64,000 nucleotides of DNA from Flavobacteriaceae bacterium (lineage in GTDB: Bacteria > Bacteroidota > Bacteroidia > Flavobacteriales > Weeksellaceae): contig JAAYKY010000049.1 in NCBI GenBank assembly GCA_012522185.1, forward strand, positions 1-64,000. The letters are read 5' to 3'. A program made the translations under genes and the position numbers. Positions 7,878 to 16,259 of the stretch are shown piece by piece. The stretch's first letter is position 1; each line of letters begins with the position of its first letter. The notes under the pieces are model-generated. The model was not told where the DNA came from and did not search any database. It was given only the letters and a program-made list of their open reading frames with translations.

Positions 7878-8051
7878 ATTGATACGGGAATGAAAAACTT
7901 AGTAGGAGCATTTATTCTGGGTTTGGTGTTTAGCTTAGTTTACTACCTCACACAAAACATCTGGATTGTTATTGCCCTTCATATTTCAATTGATCTCCAT
8001 GCAGGAATGTTGGGATATAGAGTGCATCGGTTTAATACAAGGACGAAATAG
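7875..8051 (+). pseudogene. CPBP (Abi) intramembrane protease remnant, C-terminal part
   Basis: The frame reads GAFILGLVFSLVYYLTQNIW, then IVIALHISIDLHAG and a short tail ending in a stop. This is the final part of the CPBP/Abi (CAAX-processing) protease domain, including the last conserved histidine and acidic residue (H-I-S-I-D). The glutamate-containing first motifs are gone. An ATG at 7890 might allow a 53-residue peptide, but it could not be an active protease. Confidence 0.65.
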
Positions 8052-8348
8052 TCATTTAACGCAACACAAGGTGTAAAATCCTAAAAATAAGCTTATATTT
8101 GCACATAATTAGAATTACATAAGTATGTTTTTTCTTTCCGCATAAATACCATATCGCCATTTCGTTTCTCCATTCTTAGAGAAACCCAGATGCTGTTGTA
8201 GATACAAGATTATTTTAATTCCGTATCTCAAAATTCACAGTATCAGGATGCGGTATGGGCAATCTCAAATTAATCCTTTTACATTTTTTAAAAACAGTTG
8301 GTATTCAGATCCAATAGTCTGATTACTTGCTATTAAACATATTTTGAG
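8052..8348. other. Spacer upstream of the MutS2-like gene
   Basis: The 297-bp AT-rich spacer has no gene. TATATTTG at 8094-8101 resembles a -7 box, but I see no TTG at the right distance upstream. A TTCTTAGAGAA inverted repeat lies near 8173-8183. The promoter for the MutS2-like gene is presumably here. Confidence 0.35.
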
Positions 8349-10235
8349 ATGAATATTTATCCGGAAAATTTTGAACATAAAATAGATTTCGACGCTGTAC
8401 GTGAGTATATTAAAGAGAAGTGTCTAAGCCCCTTAGGCATCGACAAGGTAAACGCTATGCGTTTTTCAACTGATTTCGAAACAATCGAACGTTGGTTAAC
8501 ACAAACCCATGAGTTTTCTCAAATCATAAACAACAAAGAAAGTTTCCCTTCGGAACACTTTATTGATATCCGTGATGCCCTTAAACAGGTTGAAGGAGAC
8601 AATTCTTTTTGGCTATCTGAAAAGGAAATCCCTCAATTATCCGATTCGCTGGAAACTATTGTTCGGATTGTTGAATTTTTGAATGACGAATCGAGAAACC
8701 AACCCGGTAAGATAAAATACCCTGAACTCAAAAAACTGGCAGATGAAATAAAGACATTTCCATCAATCATCGAAAAGGCAAATTCAATCTTGGATAAGTC
8801 TGGACAGATAAAAGACAATGCCTCCAAGTTGCTAAACACCATCAGAAAAAATAAAATCGATGCGGAAAAAGATATTACCAAAGCTATGGCTGCCGCACTT
8901 CGTACGGCACAAGCACAGGGTATCGTAGGCAGAGATGTCCAAGCCGATATGAGAGGTGGGCATTATCTAATCCCGGTGACGGCTACCAACAAAAGAAAAA
9001 TCAAAGGGGTCGTTCGTGACAGCTCTGGCAGTGGAAAAACATTCTTTATAGAACCCGAGGCGGTAGTCGAGGCATCTAATCGCTTGAGGGAATTGCAAAA
9101 TGATGAACGAAAAGAGATTGCCCGAATATTGACAGAGTTTACGAATTTAATCAGACCCGAAGTGGATGAAATTCTAAAATCATACGACTTCCTCGGAACT
9201 ATTGATTTTATTCAGGCAAAAGCATCTTTTTCCATACGTATCAAAGCTATAAAGCCCGTATTGGAGAACAGACAGAATATTGAATGGACTAATGCTGTAC
9301 ATCCATTATTGGACATTGCACTGCGACAACAAAAACTACACGCACATCCACTGGATATTTTTCTGACTGAAAAAGATAGGATTTTAATCGTATCGGGAGT
9401 TAATGCCGGAGGAAAATCACTTTGCTTGAAAACGGTAGCTTTATTACAATATATGCTACAGTGCGGATTGTTAATTCCAGTAGATGAGGGTTCCAAAGCA
9501 GGTGTCTTCCAGAATATATTCATGGATATAGGCGACGGGCAAAGTATGGAGAATAGTTTGAGTACCTATACTTCGCATTTAACCAATATGAAGTTTTTTG
9601 TAGATCATAATGATGACAAAACGCTTCTTTTGATTGATGAGTTTGGAGGTGGAACAGAGCCTCAAATCGGAGGCGCAATTGCAGAAACACTTTTGGAGCG
9701 TTTCAATAACAAAAAAAGCTTTGGATTGATTACGACACATTTCCAAAATCTAAAGCATTTCGCCTATAAAACAGAGGGCGTAATCAATGGTGCGATGCTG
9801 TACGATTCCGAAAATAACCGCCCAATGTACAAACTTTCGATAGGAAATCCGGGAAGTTCTTTTGCAATTGAAGTAGCCCGAAGAATAGGTTTAGACGAGA
9901 GTATTATCGCTGACGCTTCCGGTAGAATAGGTGAAGAATTTATTAATATGGATAAATTTCTCCAATCCATTGCGAAAGACAAACTGTACTGGGAAAATAA
10001 GCGAAAGGAAGTGGAAAACGGTTTAGGTAAATCAAAACCCGTTATCGAGCCAGTTCACGTTGTGACTGATGATATTGTTCAGGAAAAAAATAACATACAA
10101 GTTGGCGATACAGTTCGTTTAACGGGACAATCGGCGGTCGGAACGATATCCGAGATAAAAGGAGATGAGGCTATCGTTTTCTTTGGTACACTCAAAAGTA
10201 AAGTAAAACTGGAACGTTTGATTTTAGAAAACTAG
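8349..10235 (+). CDS. MutS2-like ATPase lacking the Smr nuclease domain
   Basis: The 628-residue protein has a helical core and clamp as in MutS2. Its ATPase has Walker A VSGVNAGGKS (around residue 350), Walker B LLLIDEFGGGTEP (around 427) and an ITTHF switch. It ends with a short KOW-like barrel (IQVGDTVRLTGQSAVG). Housekeeping MutS2 proteins run to about 700-790 residues and finish with an Smr domain, which is absent here. MutS2 proteins bind branched DNA or collided ribosomes; without Smr, cleavage is unlikely. The island location points to an accessory paralogue. Confidence 0.85.
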   Translation: MNIYPENFEHKIDFDAVREYIKEKCLSPLGIDKVNAMRFSTDFETIERWLTQTHEFSQIINNKESFPSEHFIDIRDALKQVEGDNSFWLSEKEIPQLSDSLETIVRIVEFLNDESRNQPGKIKYPELKKLADEIKTFPSIIEKANSILDKSGQIKDNASKLLNTIRKNKIDAEKDITKAMAAALRTAQAQGIVGRDVQADMRGGHYLIPVTATNKRKIKGVVRDSSGSGKTFFIEPEAVVEASNRLRELQNDERKEIARILTEFTNLIRPEVDEILKSYDFLGTIDFIQAKASFSIRIKAIKPVLENRQNIEWTNAVHPLLDIALRQQKLHAHPLDIFLTEKDRILIVSGVNAGGKSLCLKTVALLQYMLQCGLLIPVDEGSKAGVFQNIFMDIGDGQSMENSLSTYTSHLTNMKFFVDHNDDKTLLLIDEFGGGTEPQIGGAIAETLLERFNNKKSFGLITTHFQNLKHFAYKTEGVINGAMLYDSENNRPMYKLSIGNPGSSFAIEVARRIGLDESIIADASGRIGEEFINMDKFLQSIAKDKLYWENKRKEVENGLGKSKPVIEPVHVVTDDIVQEKNNIQVGDTVRLTGQSAVGTISEIKGDEAIVFFGTLKSKVKLERLILEN

Positions 10236-10246
10236 TAACCAAGCAC

Positions 10247-10284
10247 AAGTAACTGTGTCAAAATCACGACACAGTTACTTTTCT
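10247..10284 (+). terminator. Rho-independent terminator after the MutS2-like gene
   Basis: AAGTAACTGTGTC (10247-10259) pairs perfectly with GACACAGTTACTT (10268-10280) around an 8-nt loop and is followed by TTCTTT. It lies 12 bp past the stop codon. Confidence 0.8.
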
Positions 10285-10532
10285 TTCCAATGGAAAAGCC
10301 ATTTTAAAAAAGGGTTCAGTTTGATTGGGGTGCAATGACCTCCTTCGTGTCCTCCAAACCTAGGACAAATTAGGGTCATATCCTTGCGCAGGATGCACCG
10401 CCTGATATATTCAGCCGCTATAGTGACCTTTGCCTATCAGGCGGTTTTGCGCAATTCACGCCCTTTCCCGTTCTTTTAGGAAATTGCTCAATCCAGCGCG
10501 ACAAAGTAACTTTAAAACACTAAACATTGTTT
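10285..10532. other. Spacer with long inverted repeat, possible mobile-element debris
   Basis: There is no intact gene. ACCGCCTGATA (10397-10407) is exactly inverted at 10435-10445 with a 27-bp centre, and TTGCGCA-type palindromes flank it. This is a layout seen in transfer-origin or recombination regions, though I cannot confirm either. On the minus strand a short tail, SNFLKERERA and a stop, looks like the end of a lost protein. Confidence 0.35.
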
Positions 10533-11408
10533 TCAATTACTTATTTGTGAAGTATAGGATATTTTCTGAATGCTTGGCAAATCGTTCAAATGCGGAAATT
10601 TTCCCTGACGAAAATCTCTGTACATCTGTGCGATGTCTTCCATTGTGTCTGCTACAAAAGGTCCGTGATGAACCACAGGAACATTATGCGGTTGTCCTGC
10701 ATACAACACAAAATGTGTATCGTTTACCAATGCTTCAAAATGTAATTCGCTCTCACCATTTTCTGTGATTTTTTCAAGCCAACCTGCCTGTTCGGCTTTG
10801 ATGATTTTGTCGCCTGCTTTAACACTGCCTTTTAATACATATACCAAACCATTATAGTGCGATGGAATTTCTTGTGTTACCACAGCTTTTTCTTCTAACC
10901 TAAAGTCCACCAAAGTAAATGGCGTATGGTTTTTTAATGGCGAAGTCAATCCGTTACTGCTTCCGCTATACACACGAATTTCGTATGTATCGGTTTTAAT
11001 TTTGGGTACGTCTTCCAATAGCATTCTTTGTAAGAAAGGTTGAGCGTATCGCTTTTCGGGCGGTAGTACCAACCACACTTGCAGCATACGAAGTTTTTGT
11101 TTGGAAGTGATTTCTTCGGTGTGGATAATGCCTTTTCCGGCGGTCATTAGTTCAAAACTTCCCGTTTTCCAATCTCTTTCATTGCCTTCCAAAACCAAGC
11201 TTAAGGTTTCAAACCCAGCGTTTGGATGTGCTCCTCCTACGGGTTCCCCACCAGGAAGGTTCAGGCTGTCGTCCATAAACAAAATAAAAGGGTCGCTGTC
11301 TTTGTAAGGTACACCGTCCAATACCGCCATTGCACGATGTCCTGTTCCCAAAAAACCATTATGCCAATGGTTTTGGGTTATTTTTGAAATATTTCTGCGT
11401 ATCATCAT
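10533..11408 (-). CDS. Pirin family protein
   Basis: The 291-residue bicupin has an N-terminal pirin domain and a C-terminal pirin_C domain (YNGLVYVLKGSVKAG). Iron ligands are visible as His61, His96 and Glu98 in GAHPNAGFETLS and IIHTEE. The usual HPH is HPN, so one of the four expected ligands is replaced by Asn63. Pirins act as quercetinases or redox-sensing proteins. The start overlaps the doxX stop by 4 bp (ATGA), so the two are translationally coupled. Both diverge from an HxlR regulator that probably controls them. Confidence 0.88.
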   Translation of the reverse strand: MMIRRNISKITQNHWHNGFLGTGHRAMAVLDGVPYKDSDPFILFMDDSLNLPGGEPVGGAHPNAGFETLSLVLEGNERDWKTGSFELMTAGKGIIHTEEITSKQKLRMLQVWLVLPPEKRYAQPFLQRMLLEDVPKIKTDTYEIRVYSGSSNGLTSPLKNHTPFTLVDFRLEEKAVVTQEIPSHYNGLVYVLKGSVKAGDKIIKAEQAGWLEKITENGESELHFEALVNDTHFVLYAGQPHNVPVVHHGPFVADTMEDIAQMYRDFRQGKFPHLNDLPSIQKISYTSQISN

Positions 11409-11788
11409 TGTTGTGCTTTATTAGTTTGAAAAATCCTTTGCTTCAGTTCGGGGAAACGAATAAACGCCGTAATCCAAAGTAGCGTCTGGAAAATAACCGC
11501 CATTGCTATCGGTTGTTGATGTTGCAAATGTGTGGCGATAGCTCCGCCCAAATAGGCTACTAACAGCATTGCTCCCAAAACTCCAGTTCTTGGAATAATG
11601 AAGAGTATCAGCGAGATGATTTCAATAACCCCAATAAACTGATACGTGGAAGCATCAAGGCCAATAGAAGAAGCTTGTTCCAAGGCCGTTTCGTTTTGCG
11701 TGAGTTTCATAAAAGCACTCATTGTAAACACAAGTGCTAAAACGATGGTCATTCCCCATCCCGTAATTTTGATTGCTTTTTGTGACAT
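11405..11788 (-). CDS. DoxX family membrane protein
   Basis: The protein is about 127 residues with four membrane helices, of the DoxX/SURF4-like family. It shows GWGMTIVLALVFTMSAFMKL, an IGVIEIISLILFIIPRTGVLG stretch, and an A-T-H-L-Q-H motif in the third loop. I chose the ATG at 11786-11788 (MSQKAIKITGW) over a start 10 codons upstream. DoxX proteins sit in membrane redox or thiosulfate systems; here the pairing with pirin and an HxlR regulator suggests an oxidant- or electrophile-responsive pair. Confidence 0.8.
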   Translation of the reverse strand: MSQKAIKITGWGMTIVLALVFTMSAFMKLTQNETALEQASSIGLDASTYQFIGVIEIISLILFIIPRTGVLGAMLLVAYLGGAIATHLQHQQPIAMAVIFQTLLWITAFIRFPELKQRIFQTNKAQQ

Positions 11789-11851
11789 AATTTTTAATAT
11801 TTTATTATTCTTCAGCAAAGTTCGGGATAAACACTATACATTTGTTATCTG

Positions 11852-11886
11852 TTACAAAAAGGATAGTACTTACAAAAAGAATAGTA
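11852..11886. promoter_or_regulatory. Direct-repeat operator between doxX and hxlR-like gene
   Basis: TTACAAAAAGGATAGTA (11852-11868) and TTACAAAAAGAATAGTA (11870-11886) differ at one base and lie 18 bp apart, directly against the HxlR start codon. TACATTTG at 11837-11844 is a candidate -7 box for the regulator gene. Binding by the divergent HxlR protein is inferred from position. Confidence 0.5.
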
Positions 11887-11887
11887 T

Positions 11888-12235
11888 ATGAAAGAACATA
11901 CGATAGAAAGTTGTGCAAAAGCTAATTTGGCAATACGTGATACACTTGATATAGTAGGCGGTAAATGGAAGTTAATCCTGATTTCGGTTTTACGAAGCGG
12001 TAAAAAAGGGTTTAATGAATTGTCGAGAGAAGCAGGAATTTCCCCTCGTATTTTGTCGAAAGAATTGCAAGAATTGGAAATGAACGGATTGGTCAGCCGA
12101 AAAGTCTGCGATACCAAACCTGTTACGGTGCAGTATGAATTGACACCTTATAGTGGAACGTTAAGCGAAGTCCTGTCTGCTATGGAAAAATGGGGTTATC
12201 AACACAGAAAAAGAATTGTTCAAGGGATTGAGTAA
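11888..12235 (+). CDS. HxlR/MarR-like winged-helix regulator
   Basis: The 115-residue protein is a single winged-helix domain with all HxlR hallmarks: Cys8 near the N-terminus, DIVGGKWKLILISVL, GFNELSREAGISPRILSKEL, and a wing with YELTP. HxlR proteins with the N-terminal cysteine sense electrophiles, quinones or oxidants. It diverges from doxX-pirin, and the shared 99-bp gap holds a direct-repeat operator, so it is the likely repressor of that pair and of itself. Confidence 0.9.
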   Translation: MKEHTIESCAKANLAIRDTLDIVGGKWKLILISVLRSGKKGFNELSREAGISPRILSKELQELEMNGLVSRKVCDTKPVTVQYELTPYSGTLSEVLSAMEKWGYQHRKRIVQGIE

Positions 12236-12454
12236 TTGGAAATCCATTTGTATAATGTCCAAGTTTCTAGTGCTGATCTTGTTGCATCATAAAAAATTGC
12301 TGTTAATTGCTTGAATATTAAAATTTTATTTCTAAGTTTGCCTTAGGTAATAAAAGGATGCCTGTACTCACAAAAGACAACGTCACCTTTTTTTTCGGTA
12401 TGCAAATTTTTCATAAATCCGCCAAATGTGAGTAATGGCAACTAAAAGGATATT

Positions 12455-12976
12455 ATGAAAGAATTACGCCCAATAAGGCTCAAACAACTAAAAGTTGAAG
12501 CCAAGTTACTACTAAAAAACTTTAAATCGAGCAGTGAAAGTTCGATAAAAGAATATTCCAATCAGCCAATCTTCCAAGATTTAACTGCTTCTGAAATTAA
12601 AAACTCTATAAAAGAGATTCGTCTAAAAGATATCTATCATCTTATTGCCTCAGAATACGGTTATAGCCGCTGGGAAGATTTAAAACTTCATATCGTAAAA
12701 AACGATTTGCTTTTTAGGAGTAATGGGATTGGCTTAATCCATAAATGGTTTAAAAACTATAACGAAGCGAGTAAATATCATCTTGAAAATGGAGGTTATT
12801 TGCTTCAGTTTTGGGAGGATTTTGTCATATGTGGAATTGAATATATTCGACTACTGAAATTAGACTCATTCACTGAAGAATGGCGTCTTATTGAGTACAA
12901 CTGGATTGAACCCAAAAATGAATATGCCTATCAAAGGCTTTATGATAAAGCAATCTTACAGTATTCCTTACTGTAG
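12455..12976 (+). CDS. Hypothetical protein with an EYGYSRWEDLK motif
   Basis: The 173-residue soluble protein has no assigned family. The segment LKDIYHLIASEYGYSRWEDL resembles the helical introduction found at the N-terminus of some ankyrin-type proteins (AREYGFxSWxxLK). The second half is rich in Trp and Tyr (KWFKNYNEA, LLQFWEDF, NWIEPKNEYAYQRLYD). The next gene, a VOC protein, starts 38 bp later and may share the transcript. No function can be proposed. Confidence 0.5.
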   Translation: MKELRPIRLKQLKVEAKLLLKNFKSSSESSIKEYSNQPIFQDLTASEIKNSIKEIRLKDIYHLIASEYGYSRWEDLKLHIVKNDLLFRSNGIGLIHKWFKNYNEASKYHLENGGYLLQFWEDFVICGIEYIRLLKLDSFTEEWRLIEYNWIEPKNEYAYQRLYDKAILQYSLL

Positions 12977-13014
12977 GTTTTCGAAATCTTATTAATTTTT
13001 TAATTTTTATTTTT

Positions 13015-13404
13015 ATGAGAAATTATTTAGGTAGAATAGTTCTCCTGGTAGAGGATTATGAGAAATCAGCCAATTTCTATGAAAAAAACTTTGGCTTTAC
13101 GCGATTTTTTGATGTAACTACAGATGTAGGACAACGATTCCTTCATATTGGAAGCGAACCATCTGATTCTTTAGGTATTTGGTTCTTAAAAGCTGATACA
13201 AAAAAGCAAAGAGAACGTGTAGGTAATCAAACCGCCGAACAACCTACAATGGTGATTTATACAGAAGAATTAGAAACTCTCTATGAGCGACTTAAAAAGA
13301 ACAACGTGAGGTTTAAAACTGATGTTATTAAAACTCCAGAATATTGCTTTTTTCATTGTTTCGATTTGGATGGAAATGAAATTATTGTGACGGAGTTACA
13401 GTAA
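13015..13404 (+). CDS. VOC superfamily protein (glyoxalase-like)
   Basis: The 129-residue protein is a vicinal-oxygen-chelate protein: LGRIVLLVEDYEKSANFYEK at the start, RFLHIGSEPSDSLGIWFLKA in the middle and YCFFHCFDLDGNEIIVTEL at the end. The last motif (DLDGN-I-x-x-x-E) contains the metal-ligand Glu typical of this family, unlike the VOC protein at 7174. It may be a lyase, dioxygenase or binding protein. Its neighbours do not say which. Confidence 0.75.
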   Translation: MRNYLGRIVLLVEDYEKSANFYEKNFGFTRFFDVTTDVGQRFLHIGSEPSDSLGIWFLKADTKKQRERVGNQTAEQPTMVIYTEELETLYERLKKNNVRFKTDVIKTPEYCFFHCFDLDGNEIIVTELQ

Positions 13405-13676
13405 TTATTCTTTGTTGCAAAGAGTGCTTAGAACAAAATACTACCCATCTCTACCTACAAGTTTGAAAACTACTTCTAGCAATAGTTAGTATCAATCGAT
13501 AGCGAGATGGGATAGTTTAATATTCAAATAAAATTATTTTCTCCATTTTAAAAGCATACCTTTTTTTATTAGACATAACTCCCCTAAAACGGATGTTTAA
13601 CTGCCTAAAAAACAGGTAACGTCAATGTATTGCTTTATCTATGAAGATGTGATAAAACCTGTAATCGAACAGTGCA

Positions 13677-14372
13677 TCATTTAGTTGCTAAGTCATTTAG
13701 GTTAAATTTTTCGCTTACATTAATATCCGCAGCATCCTCGACACTCATTTCAAGCACAAACTGCTCTTTAGATTTACGGTATTTCTTCATATTTATCAGC
13801 CAGTCATTATCAGCATCTCGATAACCCAAAGGAAGTATTACCGTGCTTTTGTAACCAATCTCTCTAAGTCTCAGAAGTTCGTCCAGCTTTTCGGAATCAA
13901 AACCTTCCATAGGTGTCGCGTCTACCTTCTGCTCAGCGGCGGCAGCTATTGCCATCCCAAATGAAATATAACTTTGTTTTGCCGCATGGTGTGCCTGCCA
14001 TTCTTTGCCTTCATGTTCGTAAAGTTCTAAAACTTTTTGACGATATGCATCCATTGTATCATGCGGCAAGTTACGTAAGTCCATCATCTCATTAAATACA
14101 TTAGAAATACGCTCATCACTATATCCATCCCAAGCTATCCATATTAGTAAATGAGAACAATCGGTTATTTGCTCTTGGCCATAGGCTATCGGTTTAATCT
14201 TTTCCAGCAAGGCCCGATCAGAGATTACAATCACTTTATATTGCTGTAATCCTGACGAAGATGGGGCAAGCCGTGCAGCTTCTAATATATAAGCCAATTT
14301 ATCCTCTGGGATAGACTGCCCGTTCATTTTCTTTGTGGCATAACGCCATTTTAAATTATCTAAAAGTGTCAT
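13677..14372 (-). CDS. Nitroreductase family flavoprotein (NAD(P)H oxidoreductase)
   Basis: The 231-residue protein has the NfsB-like fold: RYATKKMNG and a SIPEDKLAYILEAARLAPSS stretch form the FMN phosphate site. SYISFGMAIAAAAEQKVDATP with GFD follows, then a C-terminal LPLGYRDADNDWL loop. These homodimers reduce quinones, nitroaromatics or other electrophiles with NAD(P)H. The SnoaL-like gene upstream (27 bp away) is on the same strand, so the two likely form an operon read away from the HxlR regulator at 14869. Confidence 0.85.
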   Translation of the reverse strand: MTLLDNLKWRYATKKMNGQSIPEDKLAYILEAARLAPSSSGLQQYKVIVISDRALLEKIKPIAYGQEQITDCSHLLIWIAWDGYSDERISNVFNEMMDLRNLPHDTMDAYRQKVLELYEHEGKEWQAHHAAKQSYISFGMAIAAAAEQKVDATPMEGFDSEKLDELLRLREIGYKSTVILPLGYRDADNDWLINMKKYRKSKEQFVLEMSVEDAADINVSEKFNLNDLATK

Positions 14373-14399
14373 ATTCTTGTTGTTTTAAAATTTTAAATT

Positions 14400-14750
14400 T
14401 TACTTCTCATTCTTTAAGACAAAAGCTTTTAACTCAGCCATTTTTCCGTTTTCAAATCTCCATATATCGGAAGCGAGATAAGATTCAACTTCACCATTCT
14501 TATTCTCAAAACTAATTTCACCCACCTGCACAACAAAGTCATCTTCCTCTATCATTCGTTCAATTGTGAACTGTGTTGTTTCTGTATAAGCTTCTTCTAA
14601 ATACTGTTTAACAGCCTCTTTCCCTTTTAAAGTTTTTTCTCCGATGAACACCCATTCTGTGTCATCTGTGCAAAAAGATAAGAACCCATCTATATCTCCT
14701 TTCTCAAGTGCTTCATTGGCTGTTTTTAATAAGACTTTGTTTGTGACCAT
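14400..14750 (-). CDS. SnoaL-like / NTF2-fold protein
   Basis: The 116-residue protein has the ketosteroid-isomerase-like pattern: LLKTANEALEKGDIDGFLSF, CTDDTEWVFIGEKTLKGKEA, then FVVQVGEISFENKNGEV and DIWRFENGKMAELKAFVL. Aspartates sit where KSI-type enzymes place catalytic acids, but activity cannot be read off. It is the first gene of a two-gene unit with the nitroreductase. It starts about 62 bp from a large palindrome that is the likely HxlR binding site. Confidence 0.7.
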   Translation of the reverse strand: MVTNKVLLKTANEALEKGDIDGFLSFCTDDTEWVFIGEKTLKGKEAVKQYLEEAYTETTQFTIERMIEEDDFVVQVGEISFENKNGEVESYLASDIWRFENGKMAELKAFVLKNEK

Positions 14751-14812
14751 TTTTATAATGTTTGATTTAATTCAACATAAGAAATTCCAAAATTAGAAAA
14801 CCATTGTTTATT

Positions 14813-14858
14813 TTAGTTACTTAATTCCAAAAAGTAATTGTTACTTTTGGGTAACTAA
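14813..14858. promoter_or_regulatory. 46-bp nested palindrome, probable HxlR operator
   Basis: TTAGTTAC (14813-14820) pairs exactly with GTAACTAA (14851-14858), and inside it CCAAAAAGTAA (14827-14837) faces TTACTTTTGG (14841-14850). TACTTTTG at 14842-14849 is a -7-like box for the regulator gene, so a bound dimer would block it. It lies between divergent genes. Confidence 0.6.
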
Positions 14859-14868
14859 GTGAATAATC

Positions 14869-15231
14869 ATGGAAAATAATTTTAGAGAAGAGTGTAAAAA
14901 AGAGATAGTAGCTGTTCACGATGCTATGGATTTATTGAGCGGAAGATGGAAAATTTCAATTATTGCCAGCTTGTGTTATCATCCTTCCCGTCGATTTTCA
15001 GAAATATTGCGTGACGTTAATGGGATTTCCAATAAGATGCTGAGTAAGGAATTGAAAGACCTGGAAACAAATATGATTGTGAAAAGAACAGTCTTAGATA
15101 TTCAGCCAATAGCAGTAGCGTACTCTTTGACATCTCACGGCCAAAAATTACATGAAATGATAGAAAATTTATCAAAATGGGGCAAAGAGCACAGAAAACA
15201 ACTATTTGGTCAAACAGCTAATAAAGAATAA
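14869..15231 (+). CDS. HxlR family winged-helix regulator
   Basis: The 120-residue regulator has an N-terminal cysteine (Cys9, REECKKE), followed by DLLSGRWKISIIASL, RFSEILRDVNGISNKMLSKEL and a YSLTSHG wing. It is related to the regulator at 11888 but clearly distinct. Its gene starts 10 bp behind the nested palindrome, which suggests autoregulation and control of the divergent SnoaL-nitroreductase pair. The exporter and TrxR-like genes behind it, on the same strand, may be part of the regulon. Confidence 0.9.
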   Translation: MENNFREECKKEIVAVHDAMDLLSGRWKISIIASLCYHPSRRFSEILRDVNGISNKMLSKELKDLETNMIVKRTVLDIQPIAVAYSLTSHGQKLHEMIENLSKWGKEHRKQLFGQTANKE

Positions 15232-15259
15232 TTTCTTGCGTAAAAGCTGAAGGATAAGT

Positions 15260-16259
15260 TTCGTGCCTAATTCAGTGGAAAAAAGCAGCGACCGATTTGA
15301 TTTTGTAGGGTCACTACTTTCCATATTAGCTACTGTAGGTATCATCTATGCCTTACACGAAGCACCTACATTGGGATGGGATGCGCCCATTGGTCTTGGT
15401 AAGTTTGATTATGGGAATAACGGATGTTGTTGGATTTATACTGTGGGAAATAAAACATAATGCACCCTTGCTGGATATCAGGTTGTTCAGAGAAAGAGGA
15501 CTCACAAGTGGATCTGTCTCGCTACTTACGGTATTTGGCGTTCAGGCAGGTCTGTTCATTGTACTATTCCCATTTTTTCAAGGAGTATTGGGATGGTCCG
15601 GTCTGCGTTCAACATTGGGCATGATGCCAATGGCAATCTTGATGATGATCAGCTCGGGTCTGGCTCCTAAGTTGGCCCTTCGAATAGGTAGTAAATACAC
15701 GATGGCTTTGGGTATAACATTAGGAAGTATCGGGTCGATGTTGATGGCTATATTCGTTTCTGTTGAGACAGGATACCTATCCGTGTTACCAGGTTTAATC
15801 ATTATGGGCTTGGGTATGGGTTTCTCCATGAGACCTGCTACAGAAGCCATCACATCTTCTTTACCTGTTGACCGGCAAGGTGTCGCTTCTGCTTTGAACG
15901 ATATTACGAGAGAATTAGGAACAGCATTGGGAGTAGCATTACTGGGACCATTGGTAACTGCTGGATATAGTAGGTCGGTGGCAACAAAACTGCAAGATTT
16001 TTCCGATGATGTAATTGCTACTGCCAAAGAAGGACTCGCACACGCACAGGCAATAGCTCCAAGTATGGGAAATAAGGAGGAAGTATTGGTGCGTTTTGCA
16101 AGGGAATCTTTTGTGTCAGGTTGGCAACAAGCGATGTGGGTAGGTGTCGTTATTATGACAGCACTCTTGCTATGCATATTCTTTAAAGGCCCTCAAAACG
16201 GTTCAAATAAGGAACGATCAGCTTCAGTAGAATCCGATAAAAAATCACTCGATGGATAA
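15260..16259 (+). pseudogene. DHA2-type MFS drug exporter, N-terminal half lost and frameshifted
   Basis: A short frame (15263-15460) encoding EKSSDRFDFVGSLLSILATV and EAPTLGWDAPI continues in another frame from about 15390 (LVLVSLIMGITDVVGF). This points to a one-base indel near 15395. The later part carries transmembrane segments 7-14 of the EmrB/QacA family, including GMGFSMRPATEAITSSLP and DRQGVASALNDITRELG. The first six helices are missing because the homology starts behind the HxlR gene. The remainder cannot transport. The next gene starts inside its last codons. Confidence 0.8.

Noticed and set aside
10430-10768. 112-residue plus-strand ORF
   Set aside because: It lies antisense to the pirin gene and has no family resemblance.
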